Assembly (NCBI GenBank): GCA_028671895.1
Contig: CM053801.1
Span: 14,235,375 to 14,299,374, forward strand
DNA length: 64,000 nucleotides
From: Oenanthe sinensis
Lineage: Eukaryota; Streptophyta; Magnoliopsida; Apiales; Apiaceae
Direction of reading: 5' to 3'
Below, in pieces: positions 22,900 through 36,300 of this stretch; the stretch's first letter is position 1; each line of letters starts with the position of its first letter. A program made the translations under genes and the position numbers. Below the pieces are notes generated by a model. The model did no database searches. It was not told where the DNA came from and saw nothing but the letters and a program-made list of their open reading frames with translations.

Positions 22900-24324
22900 A
22901 ATTGTGACAGTAATAGACGACGTTGTAGATGAACACTGGTGCACCGACTTTAAAATTTTGATAAGCACCTGTAAGAAATACTGTGGCCTATGTTTTACCA
23001 ATAATTTACTCTTTTTTTTCTAATAATCTATATTTTATATACAACAATAAATACTTTTACATTTAATATAAGTTTAACTACTACAGTTCTACAGTTTTAA
23101 AAACTTCATATATTTCTACTCTTAAATAAATATTCTTTTTAAATATAAAAACTAATGACATAACTCAATTTGTTTAGTCTAGCTCACAGTTCCTAAGGAT
23201 AGATATTAACCTAATTGTAGGATACTACAATTATGTGGGTAAAAATGCAACAATTAATTAATGAATTATAAGTTTGAAAACATGTACCACTCAGGAGTGT
23301 ATTCAATTGGAATTGTGAAATATTTTTTTGGATTTTAAAATTTTTGGGGTATTCAAGTGAGAATAAAAAATATTCATTAAAATTTAGGGGTATTCAATTA
23401 GATTTTAAATAATATTTTAAAATTTAGGAGTATTCAATTTAGATTATTATTAATCAATTAAAATCCAAGTGTATTAAAAAACTTATTAACACTGATGAAT
23501 TTTAAAAATTCATATATTATGTTGAATTTTCCTATATATTTTGGATGTTTTAAAAGTGCGGTTTAATACAAGAGATTCTACTGATGGAATCTTTAAATCA
23601 AATATAATTAATAAAAATCAGTGAATTATATTATCACTACCTATAAATCTGGATCGAATACACCCACTTACTAATGTTAAGAATAATATAATAAATATAT
23701 ACATATACTTTATCAGGAAGACACTACTCTAAAAAGAGTAGCAATTAGTTCAATAAAATAAATGTTTTTATAATGTCAAAAATATATCAAGTGTAGCTGA
23801 TTAATTTGAAAAGTTTTAGTAGATGGATAAATCAAATTAAATTTGAGACAGTAAATTATTACTCAGGCTTGAAACCTATCAAAATTTAAAGCACCTAACG
23901 CTCATTTTTTTTCTTCTCTCTTGTAATTTCCCCATCTCAATCTTCAAACTTGTACATACTCATTCTTACGCAGCAATCATTAATCAATATTACTCAATGA
24001 TCATCCTCTATAAAAATTAATGTACATTAATTACAACCTATCCCACATGAATGTAAAGCTAAATTGCTAATCATCCACAGCATCCTCTATATAAGTAAAA
24101 TAAATGTACGTTAATTACAACCTATCCAACATTTGGATGTAATGCTATTCCCCCTTTGTAAAGTAAAATGAATATACATTTACAATCTATCCCGCGTAAA
24201 ACCTTTACGCCGTCCTAATTCTTTCTTGACTTCAAACTGGTTCGCCATCATAATTCTTTTCTTGACTTCAGACTAGACTAGCTAAATGAATGCAGAAGCC
24301 ATCAAGAAGTACCAAACTAGCTTT
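22900..24324. other. Intergenic region upstream of the 22757 gene and downstream of SHPRH
   Basis: AT-rich. It holds the TIR-like element at 23293-23666. At 24003-24205 there are three diverged copies of a unit containing AATGTACATTAATTACAACC. At 24217-24275 there is a short duplication of CTTTCTTGACTTCA. No gene is visible apart from probable SHPRH 3' untranslated sequence near 24230-24324. Confidence 0.45.
23293..23666. mobile_element. Possible MITE with GTGTATTC ends and internal repeats
   Basis: Left end AGGAGTGTATTCAATTGGAA; right end, reversed, GGGTGTATTCGATCCAGATT. Inside are three diverged copies of a unit containing TTTAAAATTTAGGGGTATTC (about 23325-23450). No clean target duplication can be read, so the boundaries are approximate. 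Confidence 0.4.
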
Positions 24325-27300
24325 TCAAGATGGTCGCTCCATTAGTCTCCTCTCAGCAGACACGGCAGCAGCTAAAGATGGCGGAAGATGACGTAAGCTC
24401 CCCCGTTGTTTTTCAATTGATTCAGGATCTTCACTCAAAGTTTTAACTCTGAATAGAGATTCCAAATCTTCAAGGGTCAGCACAGGCTGATCAATATTCT
24501 TTTTGTTTGCACTAATGTACGATGAACTAGTCCTGCTTTTATTTAACTTATATATGCTCTCCTCAACTGTGTTTTGCACCTATCAAGCAAAAATAAAAGA
24601 TGAGGTTATTTCCGTTTTGCATTTAGGCATAGTACGCTAACAAATTTGACTAAAATATCAGAAACCACTAAAAAACATTAATTGCTGTGTTTTAGAAGTT
24701 AAACGCGTACTATGAAACGATGAACCATTGTTTTATTCTCTTGTCCAATCCGATGCACCCTGCTGATTGCTTGTAATTCAGCTGCCGGATTGAGTAGTGG
24801 CTCTACAAGAATTACATGCTGTGCTTCCAACAAATTGAGGCCATTCGCTCCATGCTGAACTAATATCAGTAAAACTTGAACTGGTTCAATATCTGGCTGA
24901 CAGCCTTGCAGACCACTTCCTTTTAGAGAATTACTTTCTCCTCTGAAGCGGCTGATTGCAATATGTGACCTCCTGAAGAATAAGTATTTGAAATATGGCT
25001 TTAGAGAAAACTGAAGCCCAGAGTCAAGGAAATATATATTTACAATACAAGACCTTTAGCTCCTTGATCCCGGGATCTCCAAACACCATACAAAACACAA
25101 CTTTATTAAACAATTTTACGAGAAGACGGAAAAAAAAGAGGAAATTCATGAGAGGAATTGAGCAGCATTTAAGTTGTTGTAAAAAAGGCGGAGCACCGTT
25201 CAGCAGGTTCGGCAAACAATAGGTGGTTAACATGTGTTGTATGTCAAAACACCTAGTATAAGCATCCTAGAGACCTGGAGGGCCTTTTGGCATAAACTTG
25301 ATGGCACCGCAAAGACATTGGCAGAAAATCAATTAATTCTTGATCCCAAGGATTTGAAGGTACATGTTCTCACTTCTTGGCTTTATTAGACCCAAAATAA
25401 CTGTGAAATCAGCTTTACCCTTTTTTGAGCAGGTTGGTTTACATTTTACAAACTAAAGTGGGACCAATAATTAAAAACCAGTTTATATAATAACAAGCTC
25501 ATAAACCGTATAATGCATGGATTTCTTTTAATATTTTATGATTTTGTTATTCATGTTTTAATAATTTTATATTATTCTTCCAATAGTTGTTTGAAATTTA
25601 TTTAATATAAAAAAATATTGTTATATTAATTAGTTATACAACAAAACTGGTTTAAACAATTTATGTTGGTTATAATTGTATATTTTTAGAATTACAATTC
25701 TAACATAATTTTAATATAAGTAATAATTTATATTTCAATACAATATCTATTTGAATATTAATAAGCTCAAAATATTGGAGTTTAATCTGACCCAATAAAA
25801 ATACTAATTTATAAATTTAATATTAAAAATCTTTTTCCAGCAAATGGCTTCCTAACAAATATATTATTTTGGTTAGGGGGGCGAGCCGCGATTATTAACA
25901 AACAGCGGTTATTAACAAACAGCGGCTCGGCCCTGTTTTGTTTTGTTTTTAATCATAACCATCATCCAAGGGCGGCTACAAAATCATTTACATGAAAAAG
26001 CTTATCTGGATTAGCTCCTATAATATAATGTTTAATTTATATTATGTTGATGATATTCGAAAGTAGTTTAGATATTAAAATATAAAATATTCTTTAGTAT
26101 TAGATCTAATGATTCTCATCTAATTACTTTAAAAGAAATAATGGTGTTATTCTTTCTATACTTAACACGTTAATCAAATTACCGACTAGCAATTATACCT
26201 ATGTTCACTTATAATAATCTAATATATATTTTATATAAATTTAGTTATTTTGATACCATGTAACCGTTATCAAATACTCCCACTGTCCCAAATTAGTAGT
26301 CACTTTGACTTTCTACATGTATTTTAAAGTGCAAAAAAAAAACACAACTTTCTTATTCTGAATAAAAATATAAATAGTAAATTTTTATTCAAAAAAAGAA
26401 ATTCGAAAAATAATTTACGGAGCTATCGTTTCTATGCACCTTAAAATGCGTATAAAAAGTCAAAGTGACTACTAATTTAGGACGGAGGGAGTATTATTTT
26501 GTTCTTATTATATTTTATAGGTTGTCATCATCAATTTGAGCTACAATTTTAGCTACACTATTTAGAGAATTTAGACTTATATGTTTAAAACTCAAGGCAC
26601 AGGTGTTTGATTAATTTTTAGTGAGATCCAATGTAAATAATAAATTGCAATAGTGATAAAATTCTTCTATTATAATAAATTTATTTTTTTAGAAATTTGT
26701 AAGTAGATATTAAGTAAGAATTAATATTTATCATCTAAAATATGATTTTTATATCATATATGATATTTTATTTAATATTAGATTAACCCGAAAGTACAAA
26801 TGAATTTACGATTGCAAAAAAAAATATCATTTGATTTTAATAATATTTTGGAACTATATAATATTTTAAGTTTTAATAAAAATTAATATAGATAAAAAAA
26901 ATATTATTATAATATTAGTAAGATTTAATGCAAGTAAAGAGTTGCAATTTTAAATGGATTATATAAAGAAGAGAAATTTGAAGGGTGATACAACTCATAT
27001 ATGTAAGTAGATTGTACTACAATATAGATATAGATATATAATATAGATATAATATAATATTTTAAAAAATTGTGGTTTAACTAAATTACCGACTACAAAA
27101 AATCTCAAGTTCTGTATTATAAAAGAACTTATATAATACTACCTCCGTCCCACCCAATTGTTATCCTTTCGGAGAGAAGGTTCGGCATGCATTGCATATA
27201 AAGTATAGTTCCATAACTTATTTTTAATTTTTTTTTTCTGAATAAAAATTTAAACATTAAATTTTTATTCAGAAAAAAAATTAAAAAAATAAGTTATGGA

Positions 27301-30300
27301 ACTATACTTTATATGCACCTTAAAATGCGTGACGGACCTTCTCTCCGAAACGTTAACAATTGGGTGGGACGGAGGAAGTAGTATAGATGACATGAAAGAC
27401 AATCTCAAACTACTACACGAGAGATAAGACACTTAGTTTGGTTGAAGCATAATTGATGGTTACACCATGTGTGGGGGAGGTAACTTCGGGTTTGGGTGTT
27501 TGTGTTCATTAACATATCAATTTAAACCTTGTTCCTGTTTGATAAAATAAAATATACAAGTTTAAAGAAATAAATTTTTTAATTTCATGTCAAATTCAGG
27601 TAATCAAATTGTATCATGCCATTGTTGGGTTGTCTATGTAATATTATCAAGTGGGGTTTGTCAGTCAACCCATTCCCTTCACCATATCGAGAATGTGTAT
27701 GATAAATGCCGGTGTGATTCTGTAACTACTTTGCAAGTGATAATTTTCCAGAAACTCTGTAAAGATCCGTTATTCTATGACTAACTTTCTACTTATGTTT
27801 TCTTTAACCAGAAGAAAGAGCAACATGGAATTCACTTATTTTAATGGGCTAAGCTAGTACTTGCACCAGTTTTAACAAAAGTGTTAATCAAGTCCATACT
27901 CTGCATGTGGTGCACATTGAGGTTGGTCACTTGTATTTGCCTTTATGCCAATTATATTCTCCACTCCATATCCCAAACTATTTTATTTACTACTTGCCAG
28001 AGTAGGCTTAATCAAGGTGAAAAAAAGGATAATCGCACTTGACCTGTCACTTAAATTAAGTCGATTATAGTTGTATCAATGTCTCAAAATATAAAGTCTA
28101 TTACGATAAGAGATTATTTAAAACCTACCCATTCTAAATTGATCTTGATAATTAAAATTCATTTAATATTTGTCTGAATCCAAACATGAAAGTCAGAGAA
28201 GTAAAATTTGACCGTGCACAATCCAAGACCAGGTTTATCTATTACCCCATAGTTACAAATTCGACCTAATCTACTTCATTAAACTCTGAGTATCACATAA
28301 TTATTTCCATAGACTATGTTCAATTAATATATTTAGTTTAATATACCTAATAATAACTGAAATAAGATCCCAGAACAGGCTCAAACATTAATAACATGTC
28401 ACCTACGTAGTTTTCCAATAAAATCTCTATAGTGGACAAATAAAATCAAGAATGACAATTGTACATTGCAATACATTCTTACCTGCCTCCTTGCATTCTG
28501 ATAAAAGTTATATTGTTTGCTGTGAAGGCATGTTGCAAAACGTCAAGGACATCATTCCAACTAGAGAAAACAAGAACTTTGGCTTTTGGAGTTGTTGATT
28601 TAATCCACAAAATTCTTTTCGTGACAGCTTCAACCTTCAACATGCACGAAGAACAATATAAAAAAAGGATGATGCACAAGGGGAGTTGATGAATATCAAG
28701 ATAATTAATTTAGAGCTTCAAGTTCGGAGGCACAAAATTTCCTCCGGTGATTGCCATGATTAAAAATACAAGTAAAAGAAACTAAATATGCTAGCACTAA
28801 ATGAAGTGCACCAAAACAAAGTTCAGAACCAAGGTCGTTTTGCATTTGTTTTAATGTTATGTCATACTCGGTCTACATCAATAATTTGCTATAAAAAAAA
28901 TTCTAATATGAAACTACACCAAGACACAAGTACATAACTGTAATTTTCAAAATCGATGAGCAAGTTTGTCAGATGGTGATGTCAATTGTACAGCCAATAC
29001 AAGAGTATGGTAACTAGCAATGGATCAAGATGCTTGGAGCCATAAAGGATGCCAAGAAACAAAACAACAGACAAGTAATGAATTTTAACTATCTATGAGC
29101 TTGGGCGAGCACAAGTACTAACCCATGCATATTTGAAGCCCACACCTTACATAACAGACATGTAAGTATAGATCAACACCATTCCAAATTTCCAATTGTT
29201 GAATTGACAATGAACAGGAGTAAATTTACCTTGGTACTATAAGAACCTTGAACATTTATAGAATCTTCAGGAGAGTTCTCTGAATTTTGCAAGGATGAAA
29301 GTTGTTGGCCATCATCAACATAAGCAATATTTCCAAAGTCCGTACGTATTCGACATGTTGGGCAATGTACCCATGTACATTGAAAACCTCTACACTGAAT
29401 CCTTCTTTGATCAATCATTGCAAATAAACCTGCAAGGGAAACATGAATGTTTCCACTTATTAGAAACTAGTACATAACTCTTAAGTTGCATCAAGACTAG
29501 CACATGGGAGACAACTAAGTTAACACTTGACAGTGTTTTCCACCATCCGATTGTCACAAAACACAATAAGCACTTACTTTGAGCAAGGATATCTTGGGCA
29601 ACATTTCCCTTGATAAAAATTTGTAGCATCCGTGACCAATGTATTATTTAAGTTGCTTATATTACTAGAGAAATGCTTCAGCATAAGCTATATAGTTTAC
29701 TGGATAAATACATGAATTCTGCTAAACAACGCTTAACCGAAGTATAATCTCTTACATAAAATAAGACATCTTTGTCATAGACGTGTAACCAGATATAATA
29801 AAAAGATAACATGTTTTATAACCTCAAAAAATGCTTAAATAAAAATACGCATCGTTTAGATCTGAGTACAAATCTATTTACATTTTTTAAAGTGTGTTGC
29901 ATAATAATTGCACGTCTTTACCGGGTGTTATGACCTCAGCAATTGCATCCTAGGATTCCTAGGTGCTTCTGAAATCTTGCCTACAAATATTAATCCTGTA
30001 GTAAAATATTTGCCCATTTTTGCAGAATAATCTTATCAACTCAAGAACTCATAGGATAATACGAAATGTTGAGAACTCACATTTACAGCAAGTGATGTGC
30101 CCACATTGAAAAACCATCTTTCGATTGCTGAGCTTTTCTTGACATACTGGGCACATCTCACTATCTTCAGTTAAGCAACCATTTTCCCTAACAGTAAGAG
30201 TGTCCTCCTTATCATGAGATAGGGACAAAGTTTTCATGATTTGTTTTGTATGTACCAGACCCTGCGTTACAGACATTTTTATGATCAATCACAGATGCAT

Positions 30301-33300
30301 TATATACACTGTAAAGAAGTATTACATGCAATACAAATACTGATTGCATAAGAAATAGGCTACGTATATGGATGAAAAAATGAACTTCATTATATGGAAA
30401 TTTTCAACTCCAATCATTCCTTTTCTAATTTTACATCTTTACTCGGGAAGACATTGTAAATAAGTATTACATTTTAAGGCTAGCTACATAAGAGAAGAGG
30501 CTACTCGCATGAATGAAAATTCTCCATATTTAAAGGACATACTAATTATTCGCTTATAATCCTTACTTAGCCAGACCAATAAACATGTCTAGATACTTTT
30601 TGAAACAACAATGTTATGGGTAGCAAGCGTTATCAAGAATTACAACATGGAAACTGATATGCACATCCAAAGTTCATATTCCATGTTTATCTCTGTAACC
30701 CCTGTCCATGTTTGATTACAACTATGACGTAAGAATTACAGATTTAAATGAGTCCAAATATATCCCTCCATTGTTTTTTGTGGAAAAAGCACCAGGATTT
30801 AAATTAGATTATAAAAACAAAATCATGAGATCTTACCTCCTAAATTTCAAGTTCAAATTACATTGTTAGAGTTTGGTGCAGATTTTGATTTCAAGACCAT
30901 AAATATCTATGAAGAAACATTAGGAGAGACTTTGAACAATTTGTGGCATTGATTTTAATCTCTATAGTTGAAACTTAAAATGTGTGGTTATGCGGAGTGT
31001 CGATATTGCTTTAAAGTTTGAGCGTCTAATGTAGCAATTTCAGAATAATGCATCTCATCAGTAGAATAAAACTTGATTTAGCTACTTTAACTATGGTAGC
31101 AACACCATTAAAAAACAATGCGCTGAATGGATCTCACTTGGAGACAGTTCAATGTGATTTCAGTTTTCTTAAATACATAATCTTCTCTCACTTGTTGCAG
31201 AAATATATATTCATCTAAGAGAATCATATATAAACTCAAATAAATAACTACTCTAACCAAAAAAATATTCTCACCCTTTGTCAAACTAGACACTAAACAG
31301 AAAATTACAAACTGTTTTTTTAAGAAATGAGAAATTTAAGGTGCAACATAAAGACTACAAAGTAATGATTTTACCTTTAAATAGCGAAGTTGACCTTTCA
31401 CGCGAGACAATGCTGACAAGGCCACAAACTTCTCACTAGAATATTCAACGCTTGCTGGATCCAAGTCTGCTGGAGTTAGTGCATCAACAGAATTATCATC
31501 CTCGTTTTCTCTTAGGCGCAATCTTGACGTGGCCATCTTTATTTCATCATGAGCACGCAGAACTTGAGCTTGAGCAGTTGCCAAAGCCCTTGCTTGTGCA
31601 TACTCCTTGCGCATTCCCTTAACAGAAACAAGGATAAAATTACAACCACGAAATCTTTTAGTTACAAATGCTCAAAATCAATACGTGTGAGGAAGGCACT
31701 GATAGCTTCATGGTGCTAGCAATGGTTTAAGTGGTTTCCTCTAGCAGTATTACTGTATTAGTAAGACTGTTAGAGTAACTATTACTTGGCAATCAAGTAA
31801 CTACAATAGATAGAATAAGTCAGGTCAGTAATAGTGTGTTAACTCTAATCTTAGGAAGTTAAGCATGTACTTGACCAACTTATTTTATTACCAATATGCA
31901 GCTTAAAGAAGTAGATTCGGTAAATTGTATCAAGGCCGGACCACCAGACACCCCCCCTCACTAAAACAGACATATCTTTCTGTAGAACAATCTGATTCAA
32001 GGACGGTTTTTTGCATAACAAACTAGACATCCTGATCTCTCCAATGGTATATCATTCAATGCCTAGGTCGTTCTATATGAAAGCATTTTTTTCTGCAAAG
32101 TCTGTCGTTCTGCAGGTTCTGAAGTTTCGTCTTTAGTGTCAAACACTTAAGAAGCTCTCTCTCTCTGTGTAATTTTTCAAGTAAATGCTCATGTTTACTA
32201 CTCTGATCTCCTCCTCAGGTAAAACTCTGTAGTTGAGCTACTTTAATCGTGTGTACAAGTTGCATATCTTACCAGACACACCAGTGATGGGAATGCAATG
32301 TTTCTTAATTTCTTTGTGGATTTTGGCAGACTTCATATAGATTGGTGGGTACTAAACAACATCATATTTCATATCATACTTGAACAGATGGGATCACTGA
32401 AAGAGTCGACCAGACTTTGGTTGCAAAATTTGAGCATGCGTAGCTCCAAAACATTGGGTGTCATGGTTATTACTTATTAACAGCTAAACAGAGGTATGGC
32501 ACCACCTTTTATACATCTATTCTTTATGAGGTGGCTTATGGATAACCCAAGCATTTCCAGAGGCTCAACAAAAAACATATTAGCCTTGGTGGTATTGAAG
32601 GGATATTGGCTCACAAAACGAAACATTGGGAAATTAACATGGAAAAAGCTCAACAAAGGATGAAGGCCTGTGTTGATAAAGAGAAACTGCCGTGGGAAAT
32701 TTATTATTATTACATTTGTAATTACAACTCTATAGACAATGCTCAATAACAAAGAGTGAATGAGGTAAAATATGAAGTTATCTGCATGGTATTTTGGGCC
32801 TTACAGGGTGGTTCAGTGCTGTTGCTAACATATTGGAATGGCCATGAAACTTCAAGAATCTATCCCAATTTTCATGTCTCTCAGGAGTCAGGAGTCAGGG
32901 TCCCAGTGCAAGAGACATGTGAGCCTTGGGTATAGGTTTGGTGGCTTTCACTAGCAGTAATAGTAAGACGGCTAGATAGCCTAGATTGACTATTATTTGC
33001 TTTTTGCTAATCAAATAGAATAAGTGAGCACACTCAAAATGTGTTGACTGATATCATCTTCTATAGAAAGTAAAAAATTTCATTATCTGCTCAATAACAG
33101 AAAAGGCACTCTAATTCAGGTTCACCACCGAACCTCTCTTAACAATCATTTACTATTCCGCTTCTCTTTCCATTTCCTGCTCTTAAATATATGTAACTGA
33201 CATTACGAAGCAATGACATGATAACTGATAATTGAGAAAATTCATCAAATAGAACTCTAGAAGTAAATGGAAAATATAGAGATGAAGATGTCTCCTAATT

Positions 33301-36300
33301 GAGTTCTTTTTGTTCCATTTTCTCGTCAAGCATCCCAAAGAAGGCAGATAGACAAATCAATGACAAACCAGCAATAATAAATCAAAACAAGAATATCATT
33401 CAATTAACCAACCCATATTTAATCAGTGCCCTGCCATTCAGACAATGTTAATGAGGAATAATTTTTAGTTGGCATGATAAAAACATGGATTGACAAACTA
33501 ACCAATTTCAAATTGAAGAAACTGATATGGTCTTACCTCTAAAAGCAACAAATGCTTTGTTGCTGCTGCCATAACCTCTCTACTCAACAAGGCCTTGGAG
33601 AAGTTCTTCATAATCCCAAGAATTACTTCCACATCAGAGGGAGATTTTGTAACCTACGTGAGTAATATCATCAACACGAGAATAGCAATCAAAACTACTT
33701 AAATTTCACCCCAAAAACTCATTAACTATCCTAATTTCTCACAACACTCATTGATTAATTTAACATTCCATTTCACTTAAATATCATTACAAATCATCTT
33801 ATAAATTCAATAGATATTATTTACTGAAGTTTAAATTTAATTAGACTTCTTTGGAAGTTGTAATATCTCATAAAGACTGGGCTAGTTTTCAAAGTCATCC
33901 CTCAAGTTACTTGATATGTCATTAGGTTGCCATTTTAAAATGGTGTTATTCGAATCGCTCTTTCAAAATATGGTACATTTAAAATATCTAGATTTAAAAT
34001 AACAGATAAATTCAAAGTTGGCAATAGAACTAATGTGGCTTGCGAAGTGGCATTAACATGACTTTAGATCTTAAATAGAAAAAAAAGTGAAGTTCCACCT
34101 TTTCTTTGTCAAGATTACCACCATCTATCCATGTTCTGCTCATACTAAGAAAGAAATGGGCCTTGATACATATGTTAATGATGCACCTAGATAGAAAGAA
34201 GATACTCTACCTTCTCAATTTCTTAAGGAGTCAATCCATAGAAAATTTAATTACTTCTTTTTTCGGGCTCAGTATCTCATCTGTTCATGACAACCTTAGT
34301 TCTATTTGATTTCTTATTCAAGCCTGCTGATCTCTTGCCTTCGCCTTCATTGGGATAAAACCAACTCTAGTATTTTATAGATTCTTGGATCAGGATTGAG
34401 TTCTTGACTGCTTGACCTTAATGAGAAGACAAGCCATGTGGATGCATTGAGTTAAAGAAATGTGCGGGTCAGGACTCGGGATACTAGGGACCAAATAGAA
34501 AGAGTAGTTTGTTGAAATTAGTAGGCCACAACATGAATATAGTTTATCAGCGACAAAAAAGGCCAGCAGAACAGGATTACAGGTCTTACAGACAAACATC
34601 TTAAACTACTTGCATCAAAGGGCAGCCATTAATATGCCCCGCTTATTTGACAGAACAGTTACTTTTGATTCTTAATTTTATGCAATAACCTATATGGCGT
34701 TTGCCAGTTCATAATAGAAATTGTCCAGAAAGCTTATTTACACACCATCACTCATAAACAAAATATAGACAAACTCGCTCACTTACCACTACTTTCTCCC
34801 CTGCATCTCTCTTCTTTCCATCATCTTCAGTTCTGGCAGTGGCTGAAGTTGAGCTTTTGCCAGCCTGTGAAAGCTTCCAATAGAACTGATTCAATGCAGA
34901 CTTCTTCTTTTGCAGATCTACCGCTTCCTCAGCTGATGGAATTAACCCTCTGTGGTTACCTTTATTAAGACGGAAGAGCCTCGCCTCATAAACCTTTAGA
35001 TTTAAAATATGTGAGAAAAAAGGTGATAAGATAAAAATCATGATGACGTTGACACTATTAGTTGTGCAAACAAGTATACGATTCATTGAAAAGTATATTA
35101 TAACCTGAAACAGTTCATCTAGTTCGCAATGAACACACATGACACCATCACCAGAATAGCAATTTGGGCAGTATCTAACACACTCAATATCCTCCACTCT
35201 AGGATTTTCCATTCTATTGTCAATTTCCATAAGTCCAGCAAGCAAAGAATTCCTAGATTCTTCTAGTGAATCCAATGTGGTCTGTAGGTAATACTTAAGA
35301 GCTGTAATGCTTTGAAAGCTGGACGAAAATTAACGGGGTAAGTAATCTTCGGCATACAGAAACCATTTTAACCTCTATATCTATAACATTTAGAACATAC
35401 ACTTTGACGTCAATAACTACCAAATTACAACTACAGGGCATGAGCTACAATCAAAGAAGAAAGGAGCTCATTGTATAAGCATCTAATTTTTGTACATCTA
35501 GGTAAATATCTAGAACCTAGATTCTAGAACATAGATACTGATCTCAATTTTTGGCACCACACGTTAATTAAGAATTAGCACAGGTACAGATGTGCTTGCA
35601 CAACCAAAAAAACTAACCAGGAAGACATTATCGATGCCTTGGAAGTGTTCAGTGTCCCAGAGATGGCTTCTCCAATCTTTCTGATCAGCTCACTGGAGGT
35701 TTCCTTATTTTGCTCAACGTAATGTAGGGTATCTAACCACCATGTCATGTGTTTATTCTTTCTCTCAGTAAGAATATTATTAACCTTCAAATAGAAAATA
35801 GCAGAAGGATAGGAAAATGAGACGGGATAACAAAACTTGCAAGTTTAGATATCACAGAGCTTATGAATAAGCATAAAGATCTATTAAACAGAACAGTTGA
35901 CATGCTCTGAGACACATATTAAGGACTGGCTTATGCTTTTATATATTTGGTATAACATGATGCACTACAGAACTCTATAGACCATTGCACTGTACCTTCA
36001 GCAGGACAGATTGAAAATACTATATACCTGAACATATGACTTTCTAAATTCTGCCTGAGCCAGGGACAGCTTCGAATTGGATACAGACAAGAATTTCTTT
36101 TTTAAATTATCACTTGTCAATCTTAAACATCGGCTGCTTGTTGATCTGCACACTATATTTAAACAAAGTCAATATTTGGCACCTCGTGATTCATTTGCCG
36201 GAATTTAAAAGACTTAATTGAACTCTCTGTCTCACCAGACATTTCTGAGGACTTTTCTTTACTAAGTTTCATTTTCTTTATGGCAGGTTCATGACAAGCT

